Source: Sphaerisporangium perillae
Lineage (GTDB): Bacteria > Actinomycetota > Actinomycetes > Streptosporangiales > Streptosporangiaceae
Length of the DNA stretch: 64,000 bases
Assembly (NCBI RefSeq): GCF_023276435.1
Contig: NZ_JALLPO010000003.1
Location: forward strand, 124,001 to 188,000
Reading direction: 5' to 3'
Shown: piece after piece, positions 37,835-47,817 of the stretch
Layout of the letters: every line of letters starts with the position of its first letter
Numbering within the stretch: the first letter of the stretch is position 1
Position numbers and translations under genes: made by a program
The notes under the pieces: generated by a model
The model's database searches: none
The model's input: only the letters and a program-made list of their open reading frames with translations
What the model was told of the DNA's origin: nothing

Positions 37835-38011
37835 GATCTCCCCCTTCCAGGGCCCCAAGAAGCCCTCGTGTCGGAAACACATCGTCACGCCGCTCGCATC
37901 CCCCGGCGCCGGGGTCCAACCTGTTCTGTCTCGCCCTGTGGGCCGTGCGGGCCCTGCCGGGCCGTCGTCGCCGCGTTCCGGGCCGGCTCGGTGGCCGGCC
38001 GCGCGCGGCGC

Positions 38012-38473
38012 TCAGCCTTCTCTGGCGGCTCGCGCCGCACGCAACTGCTCGATCTCCTCTTCGAAGTCGGCAAGTGTCTCGAAACTCCGGTAGACGGAGG
38101 CGAACCGCAGGTAGGCCACCTCGTCCAACTCGCGGAGCGGCCCGAGGATCGCCAGCCCCACCTGGTGGGCCGGGATCTCGGCGGATCCCGTGGCCCGGAT
38201 GCTCTCCTCGACACGCTGGCCGAGCTGCGCCAGCGAGTCCTCGCTGACGGGCCGTCCCTGGCAGGCGCGGCGCACTCCGGCGATCACCTTGTCTCGCGAG
38301 AACGCCTCGGTCACGCCGCTGCGCTTGCTCACCATCAGCAGCACGGTCTCCTGGGTGGTGAACCGGCGCCCGCACTCAGGGCAGGTGCGCCGTCGGCGGA
38401 TCGCCGCGCCGTCCTCGGTGGAACGGCTGTCGATGACCCTCGTGTCCGGATGACGACAGAATGGACAGTGCAT
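38012..38473 (-). CDS. nrdR: transcriptional repressor NrdR
   Basis: 153 residues. Zinc ribbon [15 protein letters not shown] ... [10 protein letters not shown], then an ATP-cone ([20 protein letters not shown] then RRACQGR). It represses ribonucleotide reductase genes when dATP is bound. ATG 38473 follows AAGGAGG. First gene of an nrdR-nrdJ operon. Two NrdR boxes 31 bp apart lie upstream at 38668-38714, so it is self-regulated. Confidence 0.97.
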   Translation of the reverse strand: MHCPFCRHPDTRVIDSRSTEDGAAIRRRRTCPECGRRFTTQETVLLMVSKRSGVTEAFSRDKVIAGVRRACQGRPVSEDSLAQLGQRVEESIRATGSAEIPAHQVGLAILGPLRELDEVAYLRFASVYRSFETLADFEEEIEQLRAARAAREG

Positions 38474-38667
38474 GTGTCGCCTCCTTTTTCTCGCGGCCCC
38501 CACGAGTTACGCCGGCACTACTCCTCGATTCGCGAGGACCCGAGGCGCCAACCTCGGGAAAAAGCCGCCCCATGTTTCCGCATTCACGAGATGCTTGAGG
38601 GCCCATCCCGCGTGAACGGGAATAGGCTCACGCACGCACTGCGGCTGTCCTCAGTGCGCTGGCGGAA

Positions 38668-38714
38668 ACACAACTTATGGTGAACCACATCGGTGTAACT
38701 ACTAGATGTTGTGG
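38668..38714 (-). promoter_or_regulatory. tandem NrdR boxes
   Basis: Minus strand: CCACAACATCTAGTAG (38699-38714), 15 bases, then TCACCATAAGTTGTGT (38668-38683). Both resemble the 16-bp NrdR palindrome ACACWATATMTWGTGT, and their 31-bp centre spacing equals the three-turn spacing known for NrdR sites. The leader between here and nrdR (38474-38667) also has two GC hairpins (38538-38557 and next to it) but no cobalamin riboswitch core that I can find. From 38720 to 38960 I see no supported gene. Confidence 0.75.
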
Positions 38715-38998
38715 TCTAACCGTAGGAGTGCCGCACCATGAACGCAAGTCGGCGCGGCCTCCCGCAGGAAACCGGCCCTCCATCAGGGCGAACGGGCGCG
38801 GCTCGGCGTGTCGCGCCCCACCCGTCACACCAGCCCCTCCGGGCGGCCGTCACGGACTCAACGCCGGCCGCAGCGGCACCATCGCTCGCGTGATCGACTT
38901 CGGCGGCCATCAGGCATAAGATCGTAAAGTCGAACACGATATCGATCGAACTCCCGTACGATGTCGTACACCGGACGGCCTGCCGATTCAGAGACTCT

Positions 38999-39012
38999 CG
39001 AACATCTGTTTG
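38999..39012 (+). promoter_or_regulatory. LexA/SOS box of lexA
   Basis: CGAACATCTGTTTG matches the Gram-positive LexA box CGAAC-N4-GTTCG except for one base. It lies 119 bases before the lexA start and marks a self-repressed promoter. Because it falls inside the longer open frame from 38961, that longer start is not the real one. Confidence 0.75.
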
Positions 39013-39131
39013 ATGACGATCTTGAACGGAGTTATTGTCGCTGTGTGCGACATCGGCAATACGGACGGGGAGCCGGCCGGGCGGGCTTGGCGTCAGAGGG
39101 CGTCCCACAGGCGCCCGGCGAGGAGGAGATT

Positions 39132-39845
39132 GTGAGCGAGCAGCAAGAGGTCGGCACGGTGGTCAGCGATCTGGCGGTGCGCAGGCGTGACTCCCTTGGT
39201 CTCACCCCGCGGCAACGCAAGATCCTCGAGGTGATCCGCGATTCCGTGCAGCAGCGGGGCTATCCCCCCTCCATGCGCGAGATCGGCGAGGCGGTCCAGC
39301 TGACCAGCACCTCCAGTGTGTCCCACCAGTTGACCGCTCTGCAGCGTAAGGGCTACCTCCGCCGTGACCCACACCGGCCACGGGCGCTGGAGGTCCGCCT
39401 GCCCGGCGAGCCGGCGCTGTGGGTGGACCCCGTCGGCCCGGGCGAGGAGGAGCCGCTGGTGAGCCGCCCGACGGCCGCGTTCGTCCCCCTGGTGGGGCGC
39501 ATCGCCGCCGGTGGTCCCATCCTGGCCGAAGAGCGGGTGGAGGACGTCTTCGCCCTGCCCAAGCAGCTCGTGGGCGAGGGCACTCTGTTCCTGCTCCAGG
39601 TCGCCGGTGACTCGATGATCGACGTGGCGATCGCCGACGGCGACTGGGTCGTCGTGCGCCAGCAGCCGGTGGCCGACAACGGCGACATCGTCGCGGCCAT
39701 GATCGACGGTGAGGCCACGGTGAAGACCTTCAAGCGCAAGGACGGCCACGTCTGGCTGGTGCCGCACAACACCAATTACGACCCGATCCCCGGTGACGAG
39801 GCGACCGTCCTCGGCAAGGTCGTGGCGGTCCTCCGCAAGCTCTGA
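39132..39845 (+). CDS. lexA: SOS repressor LexA
   Basis: 237 residues. N-terminal winged HTH ([20 protein letters not shown] then [20 protein letters not shown]); self-cleavage site Ala-Gly in GRIAAGGPI; catalytic Ser in AGDSMID and Lys in EATVKTFKR. Represses DNA repair genes and cleaves itself when RecA is activated. GTG 39132 is preceded by GAGGAGGAG. SOS box at 38999-39012. Stand-alone gene between the divergent nrdR operon and convergent leuS. Confidence 0.97.
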   Translation: MSEQQEVGTVVSDLAVRRRDSLGLTPRQRKILEVIRDSVQQRGYPPSMREIGEAVQLTSTSSVSHQLTALQRKGYLRRDPHRPRALEVRLPGEPALWVDPVGPGEEEPLVSRPTAAFVPLVGRIAAGGPILAEERVEDVFALPKQLVGEGTLFLLQVAGDSMIDVAIADGDWVVVRQQPVADNGDIVAAMIDGEATVKTFKRKDGHVWLVPHNTNYDPIPGDEATVLGKVVAVLRKL

Positions 39846-39903
39846 CCCGCCCGCGATGCCCGGCCGGCGCGCGGTGCCGGCCGGCCGCGCCGACCCCGCC
39901 CTT

Positions 39904-39950
39904 CGCCTGAGCGCCCACCTCTACGGTGCGCGCTCAGGCGTTTCGCGTTT
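39904..39950. terminator. hairpin terminator between lexA and leuS
   Basis: CGCCTGAGCGC (39904-39914) and GCGCTCAGGCG (39930-39940) form an 11-bp perfect stem with a 15-base loop, followed by TTTCGCGTTT. It lies 59 bases after the lexA stop and 92 bases from the leuS stop. The T-rich side favours lexA, but it may serve both convergent genes. Confidence 0.75.
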
Positions 39951-40032
39951 CACGCGTCCGACCCCGCCCCCGCTCGCGCCCGCCTGGCGACCGGCGCCCA
40001 GGCGCGGCCGTGCGGTCCCGTGCCGAGGCGGC

Positions 40033-42501
<2,469 letters not shown>

Positions 42502-42536
42502 GTCCCTCGGGTCGACTCATCGCGGATGGCTTGACC

Positions 42537-42566
42537 AATAAAGAAACCCCCCGTGACCACGAGGGG
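42537..42566 (-). terminator. attenuator hairpin in the leuS leader
   Basis: On the minus strand CCCCTCGTGGTCACGGGG with extra G residues (42566 down to 42547) forms a GC hairpin, followed at once by TTTCTTTATT (42546-42537). It lies between the Leu-rich leader peptide and leuS, so as an intrinsic terminator it would stop leuS transcription when not prevented. Confidence 0.65.
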
Positions 42567-42586
42567 CAGCCGCGTCGACCGCTGTC

Positions 42587-42634
42587 TCAGCTCGGTCGGC
42601 GCGGCCCGCTAAGAAGCAGGGTCCTGCCACGCAT
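42587..42634 (-). CDS. leuS leader peptide with three consecutive leucines
   Basis: ATG 42634 opens MRGRTLLLSGPRRPS then TGA. The Leu codons are CTG CTT CTT; CTT is rare at this GC content. It sits 21 bases before the terminator-like hairpin and 86 bases before leuS. Ribosome stalling at the Leu codons under leucyl-tRNA shortage would disturb leader folding. The ribosome-binding site is weak (TTGAG). The call rests on layout, not on a family match. Confidence 0.6.
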   Translation of the reverse strand: MRGRTLLLSGPRRPS

Positions 42635-42834
42635 AGCTCAAGGGTAGCGCAGCGGCCAATGCGGCTTCATAGCCTTGGGGTGGCACCCCCGATAACCATG
42701 GGAAAACGTGTGCACCGCGACCCTATGATGATAGATCCATTGTGACCTCATATGTCCCTTTAGTTTACCCTTTTCGCGTGGCGAACTCCTATGAACCGGC
42801 GCGCGGCCCGAATACCGGGGAAGAGGGCCTGCCG

Positions 42835-44799
42835 ATGCAGGATCCCCCGACCGACCCGACCGGGCTGCAGTTCCGGGGGGCTTTCTCGGATTCTCCTGCG
42901 GAGACCCCCGCTTCGCGTGAGATCATGCCGAGCACCCCCAATCCGGGCATGATGTCGGGAGGTTCGCCAGCGATGGCCCCTGAGTCCACCAGCCGGCCCA
43001 CGCGACCCCCGGCATGGCCGGAGATGCCCCCACCTCCCCCACCGCCCCCCGCCTCCGTGTTCGACCCGCTGCCGTTCGGCGGCCGTGACTCCGCAGAACC
43101 TCAGTCATCCTGGGAAGCCTCGCAGTACGGCTCGCGCGAGCCGACCGGGCAGACCGCCTTCCCCCCGCCGCCACCGCTTCACGACGCCTCGTTCCCCCCG
43201 CAGCCCACCGGGCCGCAGCAGTACACGCCGTCGCCGACCGGACCGCAGTACGCCCCCCAGCACAGCGGGCCGCAGTACGCTCCCTCGCCGACCGGCCCCT
43301 CGACAGGACCTCAGCACTACGCTCCCCCGGCGTCCGGCCCCTCGACCGGGCCTCAGCATCACACGCCCTCCCCCACCGGCCCTTCGACCGGACCCCGGCA
43401 ATACGCTTCTCCGGCGACCGGCCCGCAGCCGGGCGGGGCACAGCACGCGGGATCCCAGCAGTACGCTCCTTCGGCGACCGGCCCGCAGCCGGGCGGATCC
43501 CACCAGTACACGCCGGCGGGAACCGGCTCCCAGCCGGGCGGATCCCAGCAGTACACGCCCGCAGGGACCGGGCAGCCGCCGGGCGCGTCGCAGCAGTATG
43601 GCCCTGCGGAGACCGGGTCGCAGCAGTACGGTCCGGCGGGGAACGGACCGCAGCAGCAGCCGTTCTCCCAGCAGGCGTCCGCGCCGACGGCGACCGGCGC
43701 GTACGGCGCCACGCGGCAGACCCAGGCCCCCGAGGCGCCCGGGCAGCCCTTCCGGCTCCCTGACGACCCCCCGGCCGCCTCGGCGTACATCCCGGCGGGC
43801 ACCGAGACCACGATCCGCGTGCCCGGGCCCGCGGCCCCCGCACAGCCGGGGCGGCGGCGCGCGGCGCCGCCGAGCGACCCCCAGAACCCCGACTACAAGC
43901 CCTTCGTCACCGCCGGTCAGATCAGCGGCCCCAAGACCCCGCCGCCCGAGCGCCAGCAGGAGCTCTGGAACACCGTCTTCGGGGAGAACTACGAGGCGAT
44001 GGGCGAGGACTCTGAGGACACCGGCGGCGGCAGGCGCGTGTGGCTGCTCGCCCTCACCGCCTCCGTCGTGGTCGCCCTGGTCGCAGCCCTGCTCTGGGCG
44101 TTCCTCGCGGGCCCGCTGCGCTCCTCCTCCGCCGACGACACGACGGCCACCCCGGAAAAGAGCTCCGCGAAGAGCACCCCCAAGGCGTCATCCTCCGGCA
44201 AGGCGGGCACGAGCACCGCGAAGCCGCAATCCATCGGCAAGCTGCCGAAGTACTCCGGCGACTCCTCGCCGCGCGCCGGCATCCTCACCGACAAGGCCTC
44301 CGCCATCAGCGTGGTACGCCTGGGCGGGCCGTGGCGGCTCGACCTGCGGTCGCAGCACATCCAGTCGACCTACGGCTTCGCGACGCGCCAGTACGTCGCC
44401 GCGGGCGTCGACACCTCGGGCACTCCGCAGTTCGCCCAGGTGATGACCGGCCCGCTGGCCACGAGCCTCGCCTCCAAGTACTCCGCGTCCAAGCCCGACA
44501 ATCTCGCGCCGGTGATCAGTGCCGTGGCCTTCGCGGCGCGCAACAAGTTCTTCCCTACGGGCAACAAGGTCGTGAAGACCGCCGAGCAGCGCGTCGCCGC
44601 CGGCGGCCACCCCGCACGCCTGGTCGCCTACCAGATCATGGCCGGAGGCACCAAGACCACCCTGGTGGTCGCCGCGGTGAGCACCGGCGCCGACCTGCCG
44701 GTCATCGTGTACATGTCGGTACCGGACAGCAAGAAGGAACTCCTCCCCGACGTCAACACCGTCTTCTCCTCAATCAGACCCGCAACCCCCGCCTCCTGA
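42835..44799 (+). CDS. proline/glutamine-rich single-pass membrane protein
   Basis: 654 residues from ATG 42835 (GAAGAGG upstream). GTG 42742, just after a TATGAT -10-like box, would give a leaderless 685-residue form. Residues 1-~390 are Pro/Gly/Gln-rich with many imperfect repeats of GPQ(Q/H)YAPSPTGP type; then one membrane helix VWLLALTASVVVALVAALLWAF and a Ser/Lys linker. A ~180-residue outer domain follows (SVVRLGGPWRLDLRSQHIQS, QFAQVMTGPLATSLASKY, AAGGHPARLVAYQIMAGGTK). The disordered cytoplasmic part plus globular outer part resembles actinobacterial septation or envelope proteins, but I recognise no named family. It is divergent from leuS. Confidence 0.8.
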   Translation: MQDPPTDPTGLQFRGAFSDSPAETPASREIMPSTPNPGMMSGGSPAMAPESTSRPTRPPAWPEMPPPPPPPPASVFDPLPFGGRDSAEPQSSWEASQYGSREPTGQTAFPPPPPLHDASFPPQPTGPQQYTPSPTGPQYAPQHSGPQYAPSPTGPSTGPQHYAPPASGPSTGPQHHTPSPTGPSTGPRQYASPATGPQPGGAQHAGSQQYAPSATGPQPGGSHQYTPAGTGSQPGGSQQYTPAGTGQPPGASQQYGPAETGSQQYGPAGNGPQQQPFSQQASAPTATGAYGATRQTQAPEAPGQPFRLPDDPPAASAYIPAGTETTIRVPGPAAPAQPGRRRAAPPSDPQNPDYKPFVTAGQISGPKTPPPERQQELWNTVFGENYEAMGEDSEDTGGGRRVWLLALTASVVVALVAALLWAFLAGPLRSSSADDTTATPEKSSAKSTPKASSSGKAGTSTAKPQSIGKLPKYSGDSSPRAGILTDKASAISVVRLGGPWRLDLRSQHIQSTYGFATRQYVAAGVDTSGTPQFAQVMTGPLATSLASKYSASKPDNLAPVISAVAFAARNKFFPTGNKVVKTAEQRVAAGGHPARLVAYQIMAGGTKTTLVVAAVSTGADLPVIVYMSVPDSKKELLPDVNTVFSSIRPATPAS

Positions 44800-44903
44800 C
44801 CACCCCACGGCCAACCCACGACGACGGTCCACGAACGTCCCGTGACACTGGTCCATCGACGTCCCCAGCGTCGCCCGCTTGAACCAGTAAAGAGAGTTTG
44901 AGC

Positions 44904-45032
44904 CGGTCGTCCACCCATGAGATCCGCGCGCACCTGCGACGAGGCGGCATCCAGGCGGTTCTCCCGGAACGGGACCAGATCGCCAACCGCAAGCGCAAGG
45001 GCAGTCGCGGAGCGGGCAGGGGACGATCATAG
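44904..45032 (+). pseudogene. fragment of an IS5-family transposase
   Basis: Reads THEIRAHLRRGGIQAVLPER then DQIANRKRKGSRGAGRGRS and stops. This matches the RG(I)(K/Q)AV(I/L)PE...DQ.ANRKRKGSRGGRP block of IS5-type DDE transposases, with a short deletion. No inverted repeats or other transposase parts are visible in 44800-45057, so only a scar remains. Confidence 0.65.
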
Positions 45033-45057
45033 GTGGCGCGTCGGCTGGGGGATGGGG

Positions 45058-46338
45058 TTAGAAGTCGCAGGGCAGGTGTTTTATGCCGTTGATGAAGCTG
45101 GAGAAGAGTCGCTGGGGGTGGCCCGCTTCGATTTGGGGGACGCGCTGGAGGAGTTCGCGGAACATCACCGTGATCTCGCGCCGGGCGAGGTGGGCGCCCA
45201 GGCAGAAGTGCGGGCCGGGGCCGCCGAAGCCGACGTGCGGGTTGGGGTCGCGGGTGATGTCGAAGCGGTAGGGGTCGGTGAAGACGGCGGCGTCGCGGTT
45301 GCCCGACCAGTAGTACAGGACGGCCTTCTCCCCCTTCTTGTACAGGGTGCCGTTCAGCTCGAAGTCCCTGGTGACCTTGCGCCGCATGTAGTTGACCGGC
45401 GAGGCGAGCCGCACGATCTCCTCGACCGCCTTGGGCGCGTGGCCCTCGATGTCGGTGAGCCACCGGGCCTTCTCGCCGGGGTTGCGGGTGAGCATCAGCA
45501 GGCCCTGGGAGATGGCGTTGCGGGTGGTCTCGTTGCCGGCCACGACGAGCAGGATGAAGAACGAGCCGAGCTCCTGCAGGGTGAGCCGTTCGCCGTCGAC
45601 GTTGGCGTTGACCAGGGACGAGGTCAGATCGCCCGTGGGGTTCTCCGCGCGGAACGCGGCGAGGTCCTGGACGAGCTGCTGGAGCTCCATACCGGCGTTG
45701 AGCAGGGCCGTCACGATGCTGTCGGTGTCTCCCCCGGGCACGTACTCGGGGTCGGAGGCGCCGAGGATGATGTTCGAGCGGTCGAAGACGAAGAGGTAGT
45801 CCTTCTCCGGGATGCCCATCATGTCGCAGATGATCTTCAAGGGCAGGCGGGCGGCCACCTCGGTGACGAAGTCGCAGCCGGGCCCCTTCTCCAGGAGCTC
45901 GCCGACGATGCGCACGGCGGCGTCCTGCACGTCGTCCTCGAACTTCTGGATCATCCTGGGAGTGAAGGCCCGCGACACGATCCTGCGGAGCCGCGCGTGC
46001 CGGGGGTCGTCCATGTTGATCATCGAACCGAAGTACTCGGCGAACTCGGCCGGCATGTCGGCGATGTTGGTGGCGCCGCCGTCCCCGGAGCAGAAGACGT
46101 CGGGGTTGCGGCTGATCTCGATGATGTCGGCGTGCCGGACGATGGCGTGGTAACCGTCGCCCTTCGGCGCGAACGACAACTCCGGCTCGGCGAAGAACAC
46201 CGGCGTGTCCCGCTCCCGCAGCAGCTCGAAGGCGTGCTCACGCTCGGCCATGGGCCGTGCCCAGAAGTCCCACTCTGACAGGTCGATCTGGTCGTAGGAG
46301 GTGATGGGCTTGCGGTCGGGGGGCGTGTCCACGGTCAT
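45058..46338 (-). CDS. cytochrome P450 (CYP124-like)
   Basis: 426 residues. I-helix FFILLVVAGNETTRNAIS, ExxR in PKAVEEIVRLASPV (E-E-I-V-R), heme loop VGFGGPGPHFCLGAHLARRE with the Cys ligand. The SSFINGIKHLPCDF end and FCLGAHLARREI heme loop are close to the CYP124/CYP125 group that hydroxylates methyl-branched lipids or sterol side chains. ATG 46338 is chosen because the upstream element TTGACG...CACTT looks like promoter and would be inside a longer frame starting at 46365. Needs a ferredoxin and reductase not encoded here. Part of a P450-P450-GMC cluster; 56% or so of residues look shared with the next P450 by eye. Confidence 0.92.
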   Translation of the reverse strand: MTVDTPPDRKPITSYDQIDLSEWDFWARPMAEREHAFELLRERDTPVFFAEPELSFAPKGDGYHAIVRHADIIEISRNPDVFCSGDGGATNIADMPAEFAEYFGSMINMDDPRHARLRRIVSRAFTPRMIQKFEDDVQDAAVRIVGELLEKGPGCDFVTEVAARLPLKIICDMMGIPEKDYLFVFDRSNIILGASDPEYVPGGDTDSIVTALLNAGMELQQLVQDLAAFRAENPTGDLTSSLVNANVDGERLTLQELGSFFILLVVAGNETTRNAISQGLLMLTRNPGEKARWLTDIEGHAPKAVEEIVRLASPVNYMRRKVTRDFELNGTLYKKGEKAVLYYWSGNRDAAVFTDPYRFDITRDPNPHVGFGGPGPHFCLGAHLARREITVMFRELLQRVPQIEAGHPQRLFSSFINGIKHLPCDF

Positions 46339-46355
46339 GCTTCCATGATTGAGAG

Positions 46356-46374
46356 AAGTGGTCACTTACGTCAA
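46356..46374 (-). promoter_or_regulatory. palindromic element upstream of the first P450 gene
   Basis: Plus-strand reading AAGTGGTCACTTACGTCAA, with core palindrome AAGTGGTCACTT. On the minus strand TTGACG serves as a -35 hexamer and the palindrome lies in the spacer. The same element (one central inversion, AAGTGACCACTT) occurs at 47799-47817 before the second P450. Confidence 0.6.
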
Positions 46375-46505
46375 ACGGGACGGCATGGGAACGGTCACCG
46401 GGCACCCGCCGTACGGTGGCGCCGGCATCGCCCTGCCCCGTTCCCGCATCGCCTTGGGCCGCGGGCGGGCGATCGCCGCGGCACGATGCCGCCCGCCGCG
46501 TGCGG

Positions 46506-47765
46506 CTAGCCGGTTCGGTAGTTCATGTGCTTGATGCCGTTGATGAAGTTCGACAGCAGGTAGTCGGGCTCGCCGACCGAGCGGATGGCGGGCAGGCGGG
46601 TGAACAGCTCGCGGAACATCACCGTGATCTCCCGTCTCGCCAGATGGGCGCCCAGGCAGTAGTGCGGGCCGGGGCCGCCGAAGCCGACGTGCGGGTTCGG
46701 GCTACGGGTGATGTCGAAGACGTCGGGGTCGGCGAACACCGCCTCGTCGCGGTTGGCCGAGTTGTAGAACAGCAGGACCTTGTCGCCCTTCCGGTACTGC
46801 CGGCCGTTCATCTCGTGATCGCGGGTGAGGGTGCGGCGGAACTGGATCACCGGCGTGGCGTACCTGATGATCTCTTCGACCGCGCCGGGGATGCGGGCCT
46901 CGAAGTCGCTCAGCAGCAGCTCGCGCTGTCCGGGGTTGTCGGTGAACAGCTTCAGGCCGTGGGAGATGGCGTTGCGCGTGGTCTCGCTGCCCGCGACGAC
47001 CAGCAGGATGAAGAACGAGCCGAGCTCCTGGGCGGTCAGGTGCTCCTCGCCGTTGACCAGCATTCCGGTGAGGTCTTCGACGGGCGCGCCTCGCCGCTCC
47101 CGGCCGAGCCGGCGGGCCAGCGCGCTGAGCCGGTGGCCGGCGCCGAGCAGCCTGGCGAGGCCCTTGGCGACGTTCCACCGGGTGATGTCGGGCCGGATGC
47201 CGCTGTACTCGGAGTCGGCGTTGCCGAGGATGATGTTCGTACTCCGGAACACCATGTCGTGATATTTGGGCGGAATGCCCATCATGTCGCAGATCACCTG
47301 GACAGGGAGGCGCGCGGCGATCTGCGGGACGAAGTCGACGGGCCCCTCGGCGATCGCCCGGTCGACGATCTCGCGCGCCGCCCTGGCGAGGTCCTCCTCC
47401 ATCTTCGCGAGGATCTTCGGGGTGAAGGCACGCGAGACGATCCTTCGCAGCCGCGCGTGCCGCGGGTCGTCCATGTTGATCATCGAACCGAAGTAGACGG
47501 CCATCCACCTCGGCATGTCCGGGATGCTGTTCGCGGTCGGCTCGCTGCTGAAGACGCCCGCGTTGCGGCCGGCCTCGGTCACGTCCGCGTGCCGCACCAG
47601 CGCGTAGTACCCGGGGCCGTGGCCGATGAACGGGATCTGGTTCTCCTTGGTGAACACCGGCCGGTCGAGCGCCCGGAGCCGCCGGAAGGCCTCCTCGCGC
47701 TGCCGTGGCGGCAGCCCCCAGAAGGGGATCTCGGAGAGATCGATGTCACTCACGCCTGCCGTCAT
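46506..47765 (-). CDS. cytochrome P450 (CYP124-like), paralogue of the neighbour
   Basis: 419 residues. I-helix FFILLVVAGSETTRNAIS, ExxR in GAVEEIIRYATPV, heme loop VGFGGPGPHYCLGAHLARRE. Very similar to the P450 at 45058 (shared YFGSMINMDDPRHARLRRIV block), so a tandem duplication. GGAGG lies ~10 bases before ATG 47765. Likely hydroxylates a lipid, terpenoid or steroid side chain, perhaps the alcohol later oxidised by the GMC enzyme at 47814. Substrate is inference. Confidence 0.93.
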   Translation of the reverse strand: MTAGVSDIDLSEIPFWGLPPRQREEAFRRLRALDRPVFTKENQIPFIGHGPGYYALVRHADVTEAGRNAGVFSSEPTANSIPDMPRWMAVYFGSMINMDDPRHARLRRIVSRAFTPKILAKMEEDLARAAREIVDRAIAEGPVDFVPQIAARLPVQVICDMMGIPPKYHDMVFRSTNIILGNADSEYSGIRPDITRWNVAKGLARLLGAGHRLSALARRLGRERRGAPVEDLTGMLVNGEEHLTAQELGSFFILLVVAGSETTRNAISHGLKLFTDNPGQRELLLSDFEARIPGAVEEIIRYATPVIQFRRTLTRDHEMNGRQYRKGDKVLLFYNSANRDEAVFADPDVFDITRSPNPHVGFGGPGPHYCLGAHLARREITVMFRELFTRLPAIRSVGEPDYLLSNFINGIKHMNYRTG

Positions 47766-47798
47766 CCCGGACGCACCTCCGGCCCCGATCGTTTGAGA

Positions 47799-47817
47799 AA
47801 GTGACCACTTACGTCAA
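47799..47817 (-). promoter_or_regulatory. palindromic element upstream of the second P450 gene
   Basis: AAGTGACCACTTACGTCAA, core palindrome AAGTGACCACTT, again with TTGACG as a minus-strand -35-like hexamer. Orientation relative to the gene equals that of 46356-46374. It overlaps the last bases of the GMC gene. Confidence 0.6.

Noticed and set aside
38474-38667. cobalamin riboswitch before nrdR-nrdJ
   Set aside because: I looked for the B12-box core and found none on the minus strand; only simple GC hairpins are present.
38740-38895. 51-codon ORF after TAGGAG between the NrdR boxes and lexA
   Set aside because: Composition is that of random high-GC frames, it matches nothing I know, and it lies in a regulatory gap.
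38961-39131. N-terminal extension of lexA from ATG 38961
   Set aside because: The SOS box lies inside it, and GTG 39132 has a strong ribosome-binding site and the usual LexA N-terminus.
42629-42700. tRNA-like string (CATAGCTCAAGGGTAGCGCAGCGG) upstream of leuS
   Set aside because: It resembles a tRNA D-arm, but the D-stem has a mismatch, no T-arm consensus follows, and no 7-bp acceptor stem can be formed. It overlaps the leader peptide region.
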